Source: Spirochaetales bacterium (GTDB lineage: Bacteria; Spirochaetota; Spirochaetia; DSM-2461). Taken from it: a DNA stretch of 37,018 nucleotides. Position numbers and translations under genes: made by a program. The notes beneath the pieces were generated by a model. The model had not been told where the DNA came from. It searched no databases and was given only the letters and a program-made list of their open reading frames with translations. Shown in pieces: positions 16,836 through 25,550 of the stretch. Within the stretch, counting starts at the first letter, position 1. Each line of letters opens with the position of its first letter. The stretch is from NCBI GenBank assembly GCA_002748225.1, contig PDRU01000051.1:1-37018 (forward strand). The letters run 5' to 3'.

Positions 16836-17243
16836 TCAGGATAGAGCCGCTTTGCGGATACCGTCAAGAACACCATTGATAAACCTGAACGAGTCGGGAG
16901 CGGCAAACTGCTTGGCAATTTCTACCGACTCGTCAATACTGACAGACGGGGGAATATCCTGCTGGTAAAGAAGAGCGTAAGTACCGGTCCGCAGAATAGC
17001 CAGATCCACCTTGTTTAAACGCTCAAAACTCCATTTTTTCAGACACTTTCTAATCCAGCTGTCAATATCTTCCAGAGACTCCAGTGTTCCCTGCACTATC
17101 AGCGAAGCAAAAACACGTACTTTTTCCTCTGGAGGGGTATCCATCCATTCAAACTGAATCAGTTCAGCCGGCTCTATCCGTGTCTCTTCCCAGGCGTAAA
17201 GCGCCTGAAACGCAACAATCCGGCCCTCTCTGCGTATTCCCAC
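16836..17243 (-). CDS. nusB: transcription antitermination factor NusB
   Basis: RIVAFQALYAWE, LNKVDLAILRTGTYALLYQQDIPPSVSIDESVEIAKQFAAPDSFRFINGVLDGI. Confidence 0.92.
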   Translation of the reverse strand: MGIRREGRIVAFQALYAWEETRIEPAELIQFEWMDTPPEEKVRVFASLIVQGTLESLEDIDSWIRKCLKKWSFERLNKVDLAILRTGTYALLYQQDIPPSVSIDESVEIAKQFAAPDSFRFINGVLDGIRKAALS

Positions 17244-17248
17244 AATGC

Positions 17249-18304
17249 TTACCGGTATTCACCAAGGTAGTTAACAGTTGCTTTGTCTCTGAGTTTTTTG
17301 ACAATACGCTGCAGGGCCTGGTCAAAAGCCATTTGAAATTTCTGAGCGTACACCACCTTTTCCAGATACTGTTTTACTTCCGGATCGTCCTGAGGCAGAA
17401 GCTGGGCTGCTTTTTTTTCGGTAATTTTAACAATATGCCAGCCGACATTGGACTGAATAGGTTCGCTGGTCTCTCCCACATTCAGGCTGAAGAGTTTTTC
17501 AATAAATTCCGGTCCGTAGAGCTGAATGGCTATGGGGTCGTTCTTCATAACAGGACCAATCAGCCCGCCCCGTGATTTGGACTGTTCATCTTCCGACTCC
17601 GCGGCAACCAAATCGGCAAAGGTGGCCGAGGTATTAACCAGACGCTGGTAAACAGCCTTGGCCTTCAGGCTTTTTTCCCGGGCTTTTTCAGGCGGCAACT
17701 GGGCCGTCTTGAAAAAAATCTGATTCAGCCACACTGAATCCGAAACCGCGAATTCCGCAACTCTGTTCTGGTATTCAGCAGTGAGTTCGGCGGGAGAGGC
17801 CTTGCCGATGTTCTGAAAAGCGGCCTGCTCCACTGTTGTAACGTATTTTTCAGCCAGAAGCTGTTTACGCACTGTACCTTCATATTCCTCCAGGCTCATA
17901 CCCTGCTGCTGAATAACCTGACGGTACTGTGCTTCATCTGTCAGGAAAGCTCCGGGGGGAATGGCACCCATGGCCTGCAGCTGCTGAGAGAGAAGCTGAA
18001 CACCTGCCTGGCGGACCTCCTGCTGCGAAACATTAACGCTTTTATCCGCTTCGGCCGCCTGAATAATAAGAATCTGATCAATAAGCTGATTGAGAATCTG
18101 TTTTTTTTCGGCCGGACTCAGTTTACGGCCCTGCTGCTGTTCCAGAGCCTGAATGGTCTGATTCAGCTGTTTACCGGAAACCGGCTCCGTACGTTCCAGC
18201 CGTACAGTAGCCACTGCCATATCCTGCGCGGAAAGGGTGAACGCCGTTACAGTAAAAACAGCCGCAGCAAAAAGTATGCGCCGTATGTGAAAAAACATTT
18301 TCAT
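17249..18304 (-). CDS. SurA/PrsA-like parvulin peptidyl-prolyl isomerase
   Basis: Signal peptide; SurA-like N-terminal helices; PPIC domain LNQIFFKT...GGLIGPV...IEKLFSLNVGETSEPIQSNVGWHIVKITEKK. Confidence 0.9.
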   Translation of the reverse strand: MKMFFHIRRILFAAAVFTVTAFTLSAQDMAVATVRLERTEPVSGKQLNQTIQALEQQQGRKLSPAEKKQILNQLIDQILIIQAAEADKSVNVSQQEVRQAGVQLLSQQLQAMGAIPPGAFLTDEAQYRQVIQQQGMSLEEYEGTVRKQLLAEKYVTTVEQAAFQNIGKASPAELTAEYQNRVAEFAVSDSVWLNQIFFKTAQLPPEKAREKSLKAKAVYQRLVNTSATFADLVAAESEDEQSKSRGGLIGPVMKNDPIAIQLYGPEFIEKLFSLNVGETSEPIQSNVGWHIVKITEKKAAQLLPQDDPEVKQYLEKVVYAQKFQMAFDQALQRIVKKLRDKATVNYLGEYR

Positions 18305-18359
18305 TTCAAACCTCGTTTGGGAAACATTATATCCCCGGGAAAAGAAGAGATCAGACTGC

Positions 18360-18782
18360 TCAGCCTTTTTTCTCTATATGCAGTCTGTGCCCTACTGCCT
18401 CAGCTTCCGAGGCATTGGAAAGGATATCTGAGCGCTTAAGAAACATCCCCTCAGATTCCATTACTTTCATAAGCGAACCCAGCACACGGTTTTTTCTCAG
18501 CCCTTTCCTGCTGATAAACGCGTAACAGCGTTTTCCGGAAACCTGTCCGGCCGATCGCAGATAGGCCGTTACCTGACTGTTCACCGATTTGGCAAACAGG
18601 GAAGGAGAACCAGTTCCGAAAGCTATATAATTAAAGGGCGTCAGAGATTTCTCGGTTTCTGTTTTTGCGTCTATTACAGTAACATCATGCCCCTGGGCCT
18701 CAATACCCCGGGCCAGACCCTTAACAATCTCACCCAGGTCTTTTGAGCTCTCATGACTGTAATATACTACAGCTACTCTCAG
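18360..18782 (-). CDS. flavodoxin-like protein; non-canonical start (CTG 18782 or ATT 18785)
   Basis: LRVAVVYYSHESSKDLGEIVKGLARGIEAQGHDVTVIDAKTE...FIAFGTGSPSLF; AAGGAG RBS just upstream. Confidence 0.7.
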   Translation of the reverse strand: MRVAVVYYSHESSKDLGEIVKGLARGIEAQGHDVTVIDAKTETEKSLTPFNYIAFGTGSPSLFAKSVNSQVTAYLRSAGQVSGKRCYAFISRKGLRKNRVLGSLMKVMESEGMFLKRSDILSNASEAEAVGHRLHIEKKG

Positions 18783-18792
18783 AATTTTCTCC

Positions 18793-19140
18793 TTACTCTG
18801 CCGCCGCCGGTGCGGCTGCGTCAGCCTGCTCAGGCTGTTCCAGGAACCAGTTCTGCGTTGTACTGCCGCCCTGACGTGACTCGCTGATAACATTATCAGT
18901 CTCATTGGTCTTATAGGCCAGAGCAACCGCCAGAGACGAAACCATAAACATAATGCCCAGAATAGCCGTGGCTTTGGTTAAAACGTTACCGCCGGCCGCA
19001 ACAAAGTTACTGGCCGCGCCGCCGCCGCCGAACAAACCGCCGAATCCTTCACCCTGCTCATCCTGAAGCATAACCAGAGCAATAATCAGAATGGCAGCTA
19101 TGGCAAAAACCACCAGAAATAAAGTACCTACAATTCCCAA
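18793..19140 (-). CDS. secG: preprotein translocase subunit SecG
   Basis: LVVFAIAAILIIALVMLQDEQGEGFGGLFGGGGAASNFVAAGGNVLTKATAILGIMFMVSSLALA-type sequence. Confidence 0.92.
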   Translation of the reverse strand: MGIVGTLFLVVFAIAAILIIALVMLQDEQGEGFGGLFGGGGAASNFVAAGGNVLTKATAILGIMFMVSSLAVALAYKTNETDNVISESRQGGSTTQNWFLEQPEQADAAAPAAAE

Positions 19141-19161
19141 AATAAATCTCCAGTATTCAAA

Positions 19162-19917
19162 CTACGCGTCAAACGCGACAATACCCGCAAATGAATCCGC
19201 ATCCAGGGAAGCGCCGCCCACAAGGGCACCGTCAATATCCGGCTGAGCCATCAGCTCGGCAACATTGCCCGGTTTCACCGAGCCTCCGTACTGAATAACA
19301 ACTTCATCAGCAAGTGAAGAAGAGTATAACGAGGCCAGACGGGCTCGGCAAGCCTTATGCACGGCCTGCGCGTCCGCAGGTGTGGCCGTTTTTCCGGTTC
19401 CAATGGCCCACACAGGCTCGTAAGCAATAACAACACGGCTCATATCGGATGCGCTTACCCCGGCAAGCCCCCTCTCCAGCTGACGGAAACAGACATCTTC
19501 CGCTTTACCGGCTTCCCGCTCTTCGAGAGTTTCACCTATGCATAGAATAAGCTCCAGTCCGTGGCTGAGAGCCAGTTTAACCTTGGCATTGATCAGCGCG
19601 TCATCTTCACCATACACGTGACGGCGTTCACTGTGTCCCAGAATAACTGTCTGAACACCCAGTTCTTTCAGCATCAGAACAGATGTTTCTCCGGTATGGG
19701 CTCCGCTTTCCACACTGGCCATGTTCTGCGCTGCCAGTGTAACATCCGAACCTTTAACCACATCGGCCACGGCAGGAATGCAGACAAAAGACGGAGCAAT
19801 CATTTTGCGGGTCTGCTGAGTGCATTTCATGTCTTTAACCGCCCGGGCCAGCTCTGCCGCCTCGGAGGGTGTTTTGTTCATTTTCCAGTTTCCTGCCATT
19901 AAATATTGACGGGCCAT
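19162..19917 (-). CDS. tpiA: triosephosphate isomerase
   Basis: MAGNWKMNKT, LGHSERRHVYGE, VIAYEPVWAIGTGKTAT, YGGSVKPGN. Confidence 0.98.
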   Translation of the reverse strand: MARQYLMAGNWKMNKTPSEAAELARAVKDMKCTQQTRKMIAPSFVCIPAVADVVKGSDVTLAAQNMASVESGAHTGETSVLMLKELGVQTVILGHSERRHVYGEDDALINAKVKLALSHGLELILCIGETLEEREAGKAEDVCFRQLERGLAGVSASDMSRVVIAYEPVWAIGTGKTATPADAQAVHKACRARLASLYSSSLADEVVIQYGGSVKPGNVAELMAQPDIDGALVGGASLDADSFAGIVAFDA

Positions 19918-19953
19918 AATATTCTTCTCCTTTTATACTATTTTTATACGATT

Positions 19954-21150
19954 TTACAACTTGAGGGCCACAACGCCCGGCAGGGCCCTGCCTTCCAGAT
20001 ATTCCAGGGAGGCGCCGCCCCCGGTAGAAACATGATTAATCCGTTCAGCCAGATGGAACTTGTTCACCGCGGCCACCGAATCTCCGCCGCCGACCACAGT
20101 GGTACCCTGACAGCCGGCCACCAGTCCGGCAACCTCCAGCGTTCCTTTGGCAAACGCATCAAACTCAAAAACGCCCATGGGGCCGTTCCAGACAACGGTT
20201 TTGGCATTTTCAAGCAGCTGCGCAACAGCTTTGACAGTTTTTGGACCAATATCCATGGCCAGTTTGCCCTCCGGAACATCCACAGCGTCCACAGCTTCAG
20301 GCGCGGCTGTTTCACTGAACTCGGAAGCAACAACGTGGTCCAGAGGCAGCAGCACCTTCACACCCCGCTCTTCAGCCTTGGCAAGGAAATTACGGGCCGT
20401 TTCAGCAAAATCATCTTCCACAAGAGATTTGCCCACCGTGTGCCCCTGTTCCCGGAGGAAAGTGTAGGCCATTCCGCCGCCTATAACAAAGGCATCGGCC
20501 TTGTCCAGCAGAGATTCCAGCACGGCAATTTTCGATGAAACCTTGGCTCCGCCTATAATGGCCACAAAAGGCTTTTCAGGATTTTCCAGTACCTTGTCAA
20601 AGAATTCGCATTCTTTTTCCATTAAAAGGCCCGCGCAGGAAGGCAGATAACGGGTAACACCCTCGGTGGAGGCATGGGCACGGTGGGCCGTACCGAAGGC
20701 GTCGTTCACATAAAGGTCTCCCAGACTGGCCAGTTTTTTACTGAATTCAGGATCGTTGGCCGTTTCCTCCGCGTAATAGCGGGTGTTTTCCAGAAGCAGT
20801 ATTTCTCCGGCTTTCAGAGAGCCGGCCAGCTGTTCTACTTCAGGTCCGACAACATCGGGGGCCATGTGCACTTTTGTCTGGGTAAGCTCCGCCAGATGGT
20901 CCTTCAGCTGCGAAAGGCTGAATTCCGGTTTCTTCTGGCCTTTGGGACGTCCCAGATGACTCATAACCACCAGGGAAGCCCCTCTTTCCAGCAGGTTTTT
21001 CAAAGTGGGCAGAGCGCGCTGCATACGGGTATCGTCAGTTATTTTTCCTTCTTTCAGGGGAACGTTGAAATCAACACGTACTAAAACTCTTTTTCCCGCG
21101 GGATCGATATCCCGTATTGTTTTGACAGACACTGTATATTTCTCCTTCAA
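19954..21150 (-). CDS. pgk: phosphoglycerate kinase
   Basis: VRVDFNVPLKEGKITDDTR, VVMSHLGRPKG, GGAKVSSKI, VWNGPMGVFE, GGGDSVAAV, STGGGASLEYLEG. Confidence 0.98.
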   Translation of the reverse strand: MKEKYTVSVKTIRDIDPAGKRVLVRVDFNVPLKEGKITDDTRMQRALPTLKNLLERGASLVVMSHLGRPKGQKKPEFSLSQLKDHLAELTQTKVHMAPDVVGPEVEQLAGSLKAGEILLLENTRYYAEETANDPEFSKKLASLGDLYVNDAFGTAHRAHASTEGVTRYLPSCAGLLMEKECEFFDKVLENPEKPFVAIIGGAKVSSKIAVLESLLDKADAFVIGGGMAYTFLREQGHTVGKSLVEDDFAETARNFLAKAEERGVKVLLPLDHVVASEFSETAAPEAVDAVDVPEGKLAMDIGPKTVKAVAQLLENAKTVVWNGPMGVFEFDAFAKGTLEVAGLVAGCQGTTVVGGGDSVAAVNKFHLAERINHVSTGGGASLEYLEGRALPGVVALKL

Positions 21151-21169
21151 AGTATCTTTTTAATAATTA

Positions 21170-22171
21170 TCAGCCCAGTTTTTCGGCCAGATCCACAACC
21201 CGGGTAGAATAACCGAATTCATTGTCATACCAGGAAAGAACTTTAATAAATCCCTTATCCATAACCATGGCCGCTTTGGCATCGTAAATGGACGAATGAC
21301 TGTTTCCCCTGATATCCGCAGAAACTATAGGGTCTTCGGTATACTCAAGAATACCTTTTAACGGACCTTCCGCAGCGGCTTTAACCGCGCCATTGAGCTC
21401 TTCCAGAGTTACTTCCCGGTTAAGACGGGCCGTAAGGTCGACAACAGAACCGGTAGGTGTGGGAACACGCATGGCCATACCGTTGAGCTTTCCCTGAAGT
21501 TCCGGAATAACCAGCCCCACAGCGGAAGCTGCACCGGTTGTTGTGGGAATAATGCTCAGAGCAGCTGAACGGGCACGGCGTAAATCGGAATGAGGTAAAT
21601 CAAGAATAACCTGATCGTTGGTATAGGCATGCACCGTGGTCATTAAACCGCTTTCAATACCGAAGCTCTCGTGCAGCACCTTAACCAGGGGCGCCAGACA
21701 GTTGGTTGTACAGCTGGCATTGGAAAAAGCCGTATTTTCCAAATTCAGCTCTTTGTCATTAACACCCAGTACAATGGTCTGATCAATTGTATCCTTGGCG
21801 GGTACTGTCAGAATAACCTTGCGCGCCCCCGCGCGGATATGGTCTTTGTAGCCGCCTTTGGGACTTTCAGCCACCCGGAACACACCGGTGGATTCAATAA
21901 CAACATCAACACCCAGCTCGCCCCAGGGAAGGTGGGCCGGATTGCGCTCGGAGAAAATTTTCACCTCCTGCCCGTCCACGACAAACAGCTTGTCTTTTAC
22001 CTCTACTTTTCTGGCGTAAACACCGTAAGTTGAATCGTACTTCAAAAGATGGGCCAGAGTGGCCGGATCGGTTAGATCGTTAACAGCAACAATATCAATA
22101 CCGGGCCGTTCAAACGCAATTTTAAAAACATTGCGGCCAATGCGGCCGAATCCGTTAATAGCTATTTTCAT
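21170..22171 (-). CDS. gap: glyceraldehyde-3-phosphate dehydrogenase, type I
   Basis: [47 protein letters not shown]. Confidence 0.98.
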   Translation of the reverse strand: MKIAINGFGRIGRNVFKIAFERPGIDIVAVNDLTDPATLAHLLKYDSTYGVYARKVEVKDKLFVVDGQEVKIFSERNPAHLPWGELGVDVVIESTGVFRVAESPKGGYKDHIRAGARKVILTVPAKDTIDQTIVLGVNDKELNLENTAFSNASCTTNCLAPLVKVLHESFGIESGLMTTVHAYTNDQVILDLPHSDLRRARSAALSIIPTTTGAASAVGLVIPELQGKLNGMAMRVPTPTGSVVDLTARLNREVTLEELNGAVKAAAEGPLKGILEYTEDPIVSADIRGNSHSSIYDAKAAMVMDKGFIKVLSWYDNEFGYSTRVVDLAEKLG

Positions 22172-22200
22172 TTGTTTTTCCTCAGTTGGATTTCAGGTCA

Positions 22201-22230
22201 AATATAGATATTCAGGGGTATAAGGGTCAA
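22201..22230 (-). promoter_or_regulatory. sigma70-type promoter for gap-pgk-tpiA-secG (TTGACC-18-TATATT)
   Basis: Minus-strand TTGACC (22230-22225), 18-bp spacer, TATATT (22206-22201), about 30 bp before the gap ATG. Confidence 0.6.
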
Positions 22231-22232
22231 GG

Positions 22233-24290
22233 TTACGGTATGGAAAGAAGACGTGAACGAAAGGCCGGGTCGGCAGCTGGTTCCTGAACAGTCAGTTCCT
22301 CCGGAACAGGCAGAAAATACGCCATATCGCCTTTTTTCAGAAAGTTAAAATCGCCCTGCCGTTTGTAAAGCCCCGTACTGACCGGTTCCGACACATCCGT
22401 AATGGTAACCGAACCCAGATAATTATCATCGGCATAGTCAATGCCCCCTTCCGCCAGCGACGGACGGGCGGAACCCTGACGCAGAACTATCCATTCTTCC
22501 CCCTGCTCCACTCCATGCCAGCGGCCTTTATCCAGAAGCAGTTCATTGCCTTCCACCGCTATAATACCCATGGAAAGGGGAACAAGAGACGAGACAGACT
22601 CCGAAACAGCATAAAGAGCATCCACTACCCGTCCCTGCCCGGTCCGCAGTTCTTCAAAACGGCCCACAAGTTTACCGCTCCGTGAAAGGTAGAGTTCACA
22701 GGAAACACTGAAAGTCCGCGGAGTTTCCGCAAAACTCAGAAGAATAAAGTAGTCGTCTTTTCCCCTGGATTTCCGGAAGGCCTCAGAAAACGAATCAACA
22801 TATTCCACTGCCGGACCCCGGCCGGCCTGTAAGGTTCCGGTATCCAAATAGGCATTACTGTCCAGTATATCGGAAAAATAAAGTGCCAGAGTTTTCTGAG
22901 AGCCGGTATGTTCGGGAAGCGAGTGCCCTCTTTTATAGACATAAACTCCCGCCTTCCATGCTGAACGCGGCACTGTCCAGGCGTCATTGATATTCCATTT
23001 CTTTTCAAGACTGTCCGATTTGGAATGTTCCAGAAGGCTTAAACGGCGCTTCAGAACCGGATAATCGGGATGACTGGAAGGAATATCCATCAATGCCGTC
23101 CGCAGACTGTCCTTATAATGCTCGGTAAAACCCATTTTTCTCAGCAGGGATGTATAAGCCAGCCACGCCTGAGCGTCGTCCTTGGCAACAAGCCTTGCTC
23201 TTCTGTAGGCATCGTAGGCTCTGCGGTAGTAAAAGTTCTCCTCATAGCGGCGCCCCCTGGCCAAATGCCAGCCGGCCGCTTCCCTGCGGTCTTTCTGAAA
23301 TCCGCCGGCCGTAAGAAAAAGGAACTCTTCCCTGAACATGCGGGTAATTTCATCTTCACTGTTCATACGCAGAAGACGGGCACAGGCCTGCTGCGCCAGC
23401 TCTTCTTCGTTCAGATCGCGGTAGGCACGGGCCATCAGATACAGAAGAGCCGGATTGTTCAGGTTACCGCTGGTCTGGCTGAGCTGCTGAAGAATTCCAA
23501 GCGCCACGGAAGGAGCGCCGTTCTCCAGAGCCAGTTCAGCGTCCAGCAGTTCCACCCTGTAACGCCGTTTATCCTCCATAGGGAGCATGCTGCGCGCGCG
23601 GGAGAGATGCATGGAGGCTGTTTCCCACTGGTTGTAGAGAGCGTAATGCTCGGCTGCTCTTATACGCACCTCGGGATTATCCGGAAAAATACGCAACGCC
23701 TCCTGTATGGCCGCGTCGCCTTTTTCCATATTCCTCTCTTCATCGTACAAAAGCGCCAGCTGAAGCAGAGAACGGCGGTCTCCGGGAGACTGGCGCAGAG
23801 CCAGTCCGAACCACTCCTCAGCCAGCTCGCTTTGTCCGGTCAGAGCATAAATTTCTGCCAGTCCCCGGTTGGCTTCGGCATCGTGGGGACGTTTCTTAAG
23901 GAGTTTACCGTAGAGAGCGGCCGCTTCATCATAACGGCGTAAAGCCGTGAGTATACGCGCTTCCAGCAGTGCAAGTTCCCGGCTTTCTCCGGCGTATTTA
24001 CGGGCCTCATCCACTACTTTGGCCGCTTCTGCATATTCCATCAGCTGAAACAGGGCACTGGCCATGCCCAGATACGCATCAGCATAGGCCGGGTTCAGCC
24101 GCAGGGCCGAACGGAAGGCGTCCACCGAAGCGTAAGGGTTGTCATGAGAAAGCTCTTCCATTCCCTGTACATAATAATCGCGGGCATCCGGCTCCGTACG
24201 GGCACACAAAGGAAGAACTGCCAGAGAAAACAGACCCGCAAAAAGCAGAATGAACCGGCAGCGCGCTGGAGAAAAACCATGGCTCATCAT
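22233..24290 (-). CDS. exported TPR protein with extra C-terminal beta-rich region
   Basis: Signal peptide; TPR motifs (YYVQGMEELSHDNPYASVDAFRSALRLNPAYADAYLGMASALF...); C-terminal GIIAVEGNELLLDKGRWHGVEQGEEWIV. Confidence 0.8.
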   Translation of the reverse strand: MMSHGFSPARCRFILLFAGLFSLAVLPLCARTEPDARDYYVQGMEELSHDNPYASVDAFRSALRLNPAYADAYLGMASALFQLMEYAEAAKVVDEARKYAGESRELALLEARILTALRRYDEAAALYGKLLKKRPHDAEANRGLAEIYALTGQSELAEEWFGLALRQSPGDRRSLLQLALLYDEERNMEKGDAAIQEALRIFPDNPEVRIRAAEHYALYNQWETASMHLSRARSMLPMEDKRRYRVELLDAELALENGAPSVALGILQQLSQTSGNLNNPALLYLMARAYRDLNEEELAQQACARLLRMNSEDEITRMFREEFLFLTAGGFQKDRREAAGWHLARGRRYEENFYYRRAYDAYRRARLVAKDDAQAWLAYTSLLRKMGFTEHYKDSLRTALMDIPSSHPDYPVLKRRLSLLEHSKSDSLEKKWNINDAWTVPRSAWKAGVYVYKRGHSLPEHTGSQKTLALYFSDILDSNAYLDTGTLQAGRGPAVEYVDSFSEAFRKSRGKDDYFILLSFAETPRTFSVSCELYLSRSGKLVGRFEELRTGQGRVVDALYAVSESVSSLVPLSMGIIAVEGNELLLDKGRWHGVEQGEEWIVLRQGSARPSLAEGGIDYADDNYLGSVTITDVSEPVSTGLYKRQGDFNFLKKGDMAYFLPVPEELTVQEPAADPAFRSRLLSIP

Positions 24291-25072
24291 TCAGCTTCCT
24301 CCCTGAGAATTTTTACCTGGCGGATTTTATGCCCCTCTACCGATTGAATAACAAAGACATAGTCTTTCCACGAAATTGTTTCATAGCGTCCGGGTATTTT
24401 ACCAAACAGATCAAAGACAAAGCCGCCGAGAGTTTCAAAGTCTGTGTCCGGAATGTCTGTGCCAAGTTCTTCATTTAATTCTTCCAGATTAACCCGCGCG
24501 TCGCAGAGCCACTGGTTATTCCCAACCTCTACAATTTCCTCGCCCTCGTTGTCAAATTCGTCCTGAATGTCACCGACAATTTCTTCCAGAATGTCTTCCA
24601 TGCAGATTATCCCCGACACGCCTCCGTACTCATCAACAGCCACGGCAATATGCACCCGCCGCTGTTTCATTTCCCTGAGCAGGGAGTCAAGCTTCATTGT
24701 TTCCGGCACAAAATACGCCGGACGGACAATGTCGGCTATCTGAATATTCTCCCCCCTGGCCAGAAAAGGAAGCAGGTCTTTGGCATAGAGTATGCCGACA
24801 ACATTATCAATCGTCTCTTTATACACAGGGAACCGGGAATGCCCGGATTCAATCAGCAGATTAAAAATATCTTCCCGGGCCGAATTTTCTGCAAGAAAAA
24901 CCGTATCAATACGGGGAATCAGTACTTCTTTAACCGGCGTTACCGACAGTTCAACAATGCCGCGGACCATTCCCATACCGGCTTCATCCAGCTTCTCCAG
25001 ATCCTCGGTTTCTATACAAACATCATTTTGACGCGAATTCTTTTCCTGAAAAAAACGTTTAAAGATTGCCAT
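24287..25072 (-). CDS. CBS-pair, CorC/HlyC-domain protein (CorC/TlyC family)
   Basis: VKEVLIPRIDTVFL, HSRFPVYKETIDNVVGILYAKDLLP, HIAVAVDEYGGVSGIICMEDILEEIVGDIQDEFD. Confidence 0.92.
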   Translation of the reverse strand: MAIFKRFFQEKNSRQNDVCIETEDLEKLDEAGMGMVRGIVELSVTPVKEVLIPRIDTVFLAENSAREDIFNLLIESGHSRFPVYKETIDNVVGILYAKDLLPFLARGENIQIADIVRPAYFVPETMKLDSLLREMKQRRVHIAVAVDEYGGVSGIICMEDILEEIVGDIQDEFDNEGEEIVEVGNNQWLCDARVNLEELNEELGTDIPDTDFETLGGFVFDLFGKIPGRYETISWKDYVFVIQSVEGHKIRQVKILREEAE

Positions 25073-25550
25073 TGTTTGTTTCTTTTGTCAGACATCCTGC
25101 TGACGCCAGAAGCTCCTCCTGTAATTTCAGCATTCCTGTTGTGTAATCATCATTTGGATGATCCATTCCGTTCAAATGCAGCACACCGTGAATTAAGGCC
25201 CGGCTGAGTTCTTCTTCATAACTGCTCTTCCATTCAAGGGCATTTTTTCTGATTGTCTCCAGTGAAATAACAATATCACCGGCTTCCACCGGTACACCGG
25301 GAAAATTCGGCACGGCTTCCCCGTCACTCTGAACAAAGGAAAGAACATCTGTCGGTGCATCCTTACCCCGCCACTCACGATTGTAGCGCTGTATACCGGC
25401 ATCGTCAGTAATAACCAGCCCCATCTGCCAGTTTTCAATGCCCAGTTTTATCAGAATTTTACTGATATAATCAGGCATTTGAGAAATAAGGTTCTTCTCA
25501 GCCGGCTGCGGCAAGTCCACTATCAGTTCCACCTGGTTCATATCAGGCAT
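25059..25550 (-). CDS. ybeY: endoribonuclease YbeY
   Basis: REWRGKDAPTDVLSF, GDIVISLE, LIHGVLHLNGMDHPNDD (H-x3-H-x5-H type). Confidence 0.95.
   Translation of the reverse strand: MPDMNQVELIVDLPQPAEKNLISQMPDYISKILIKLGIENWQMGLVITDDAGIQRYNREWRGKDAPTDVLSFVQSDGEAVPNFPGVPVEAGDIVISLETIRKNALEWKSSYEEELSRALIHGVLHLNGMDHPNDDYTTGMLKLQEELLASAGCLTKETNNGNL

Noticed and set aside
18783-18926. ATG-initiated longer form of the flavodoxin-like ORF
   Set aside because: The extension is a frame-shifted reading of secG, Arg-rich and unrelated to flavodoxins; a non-canonical start after the AAGGAG is more plausible.
23070-23942. 290-aa plus-strand ORF
   Set aside because: Fully antisense to the TPR protein gene, compositionally a shadow ORF with no recognisable domain.
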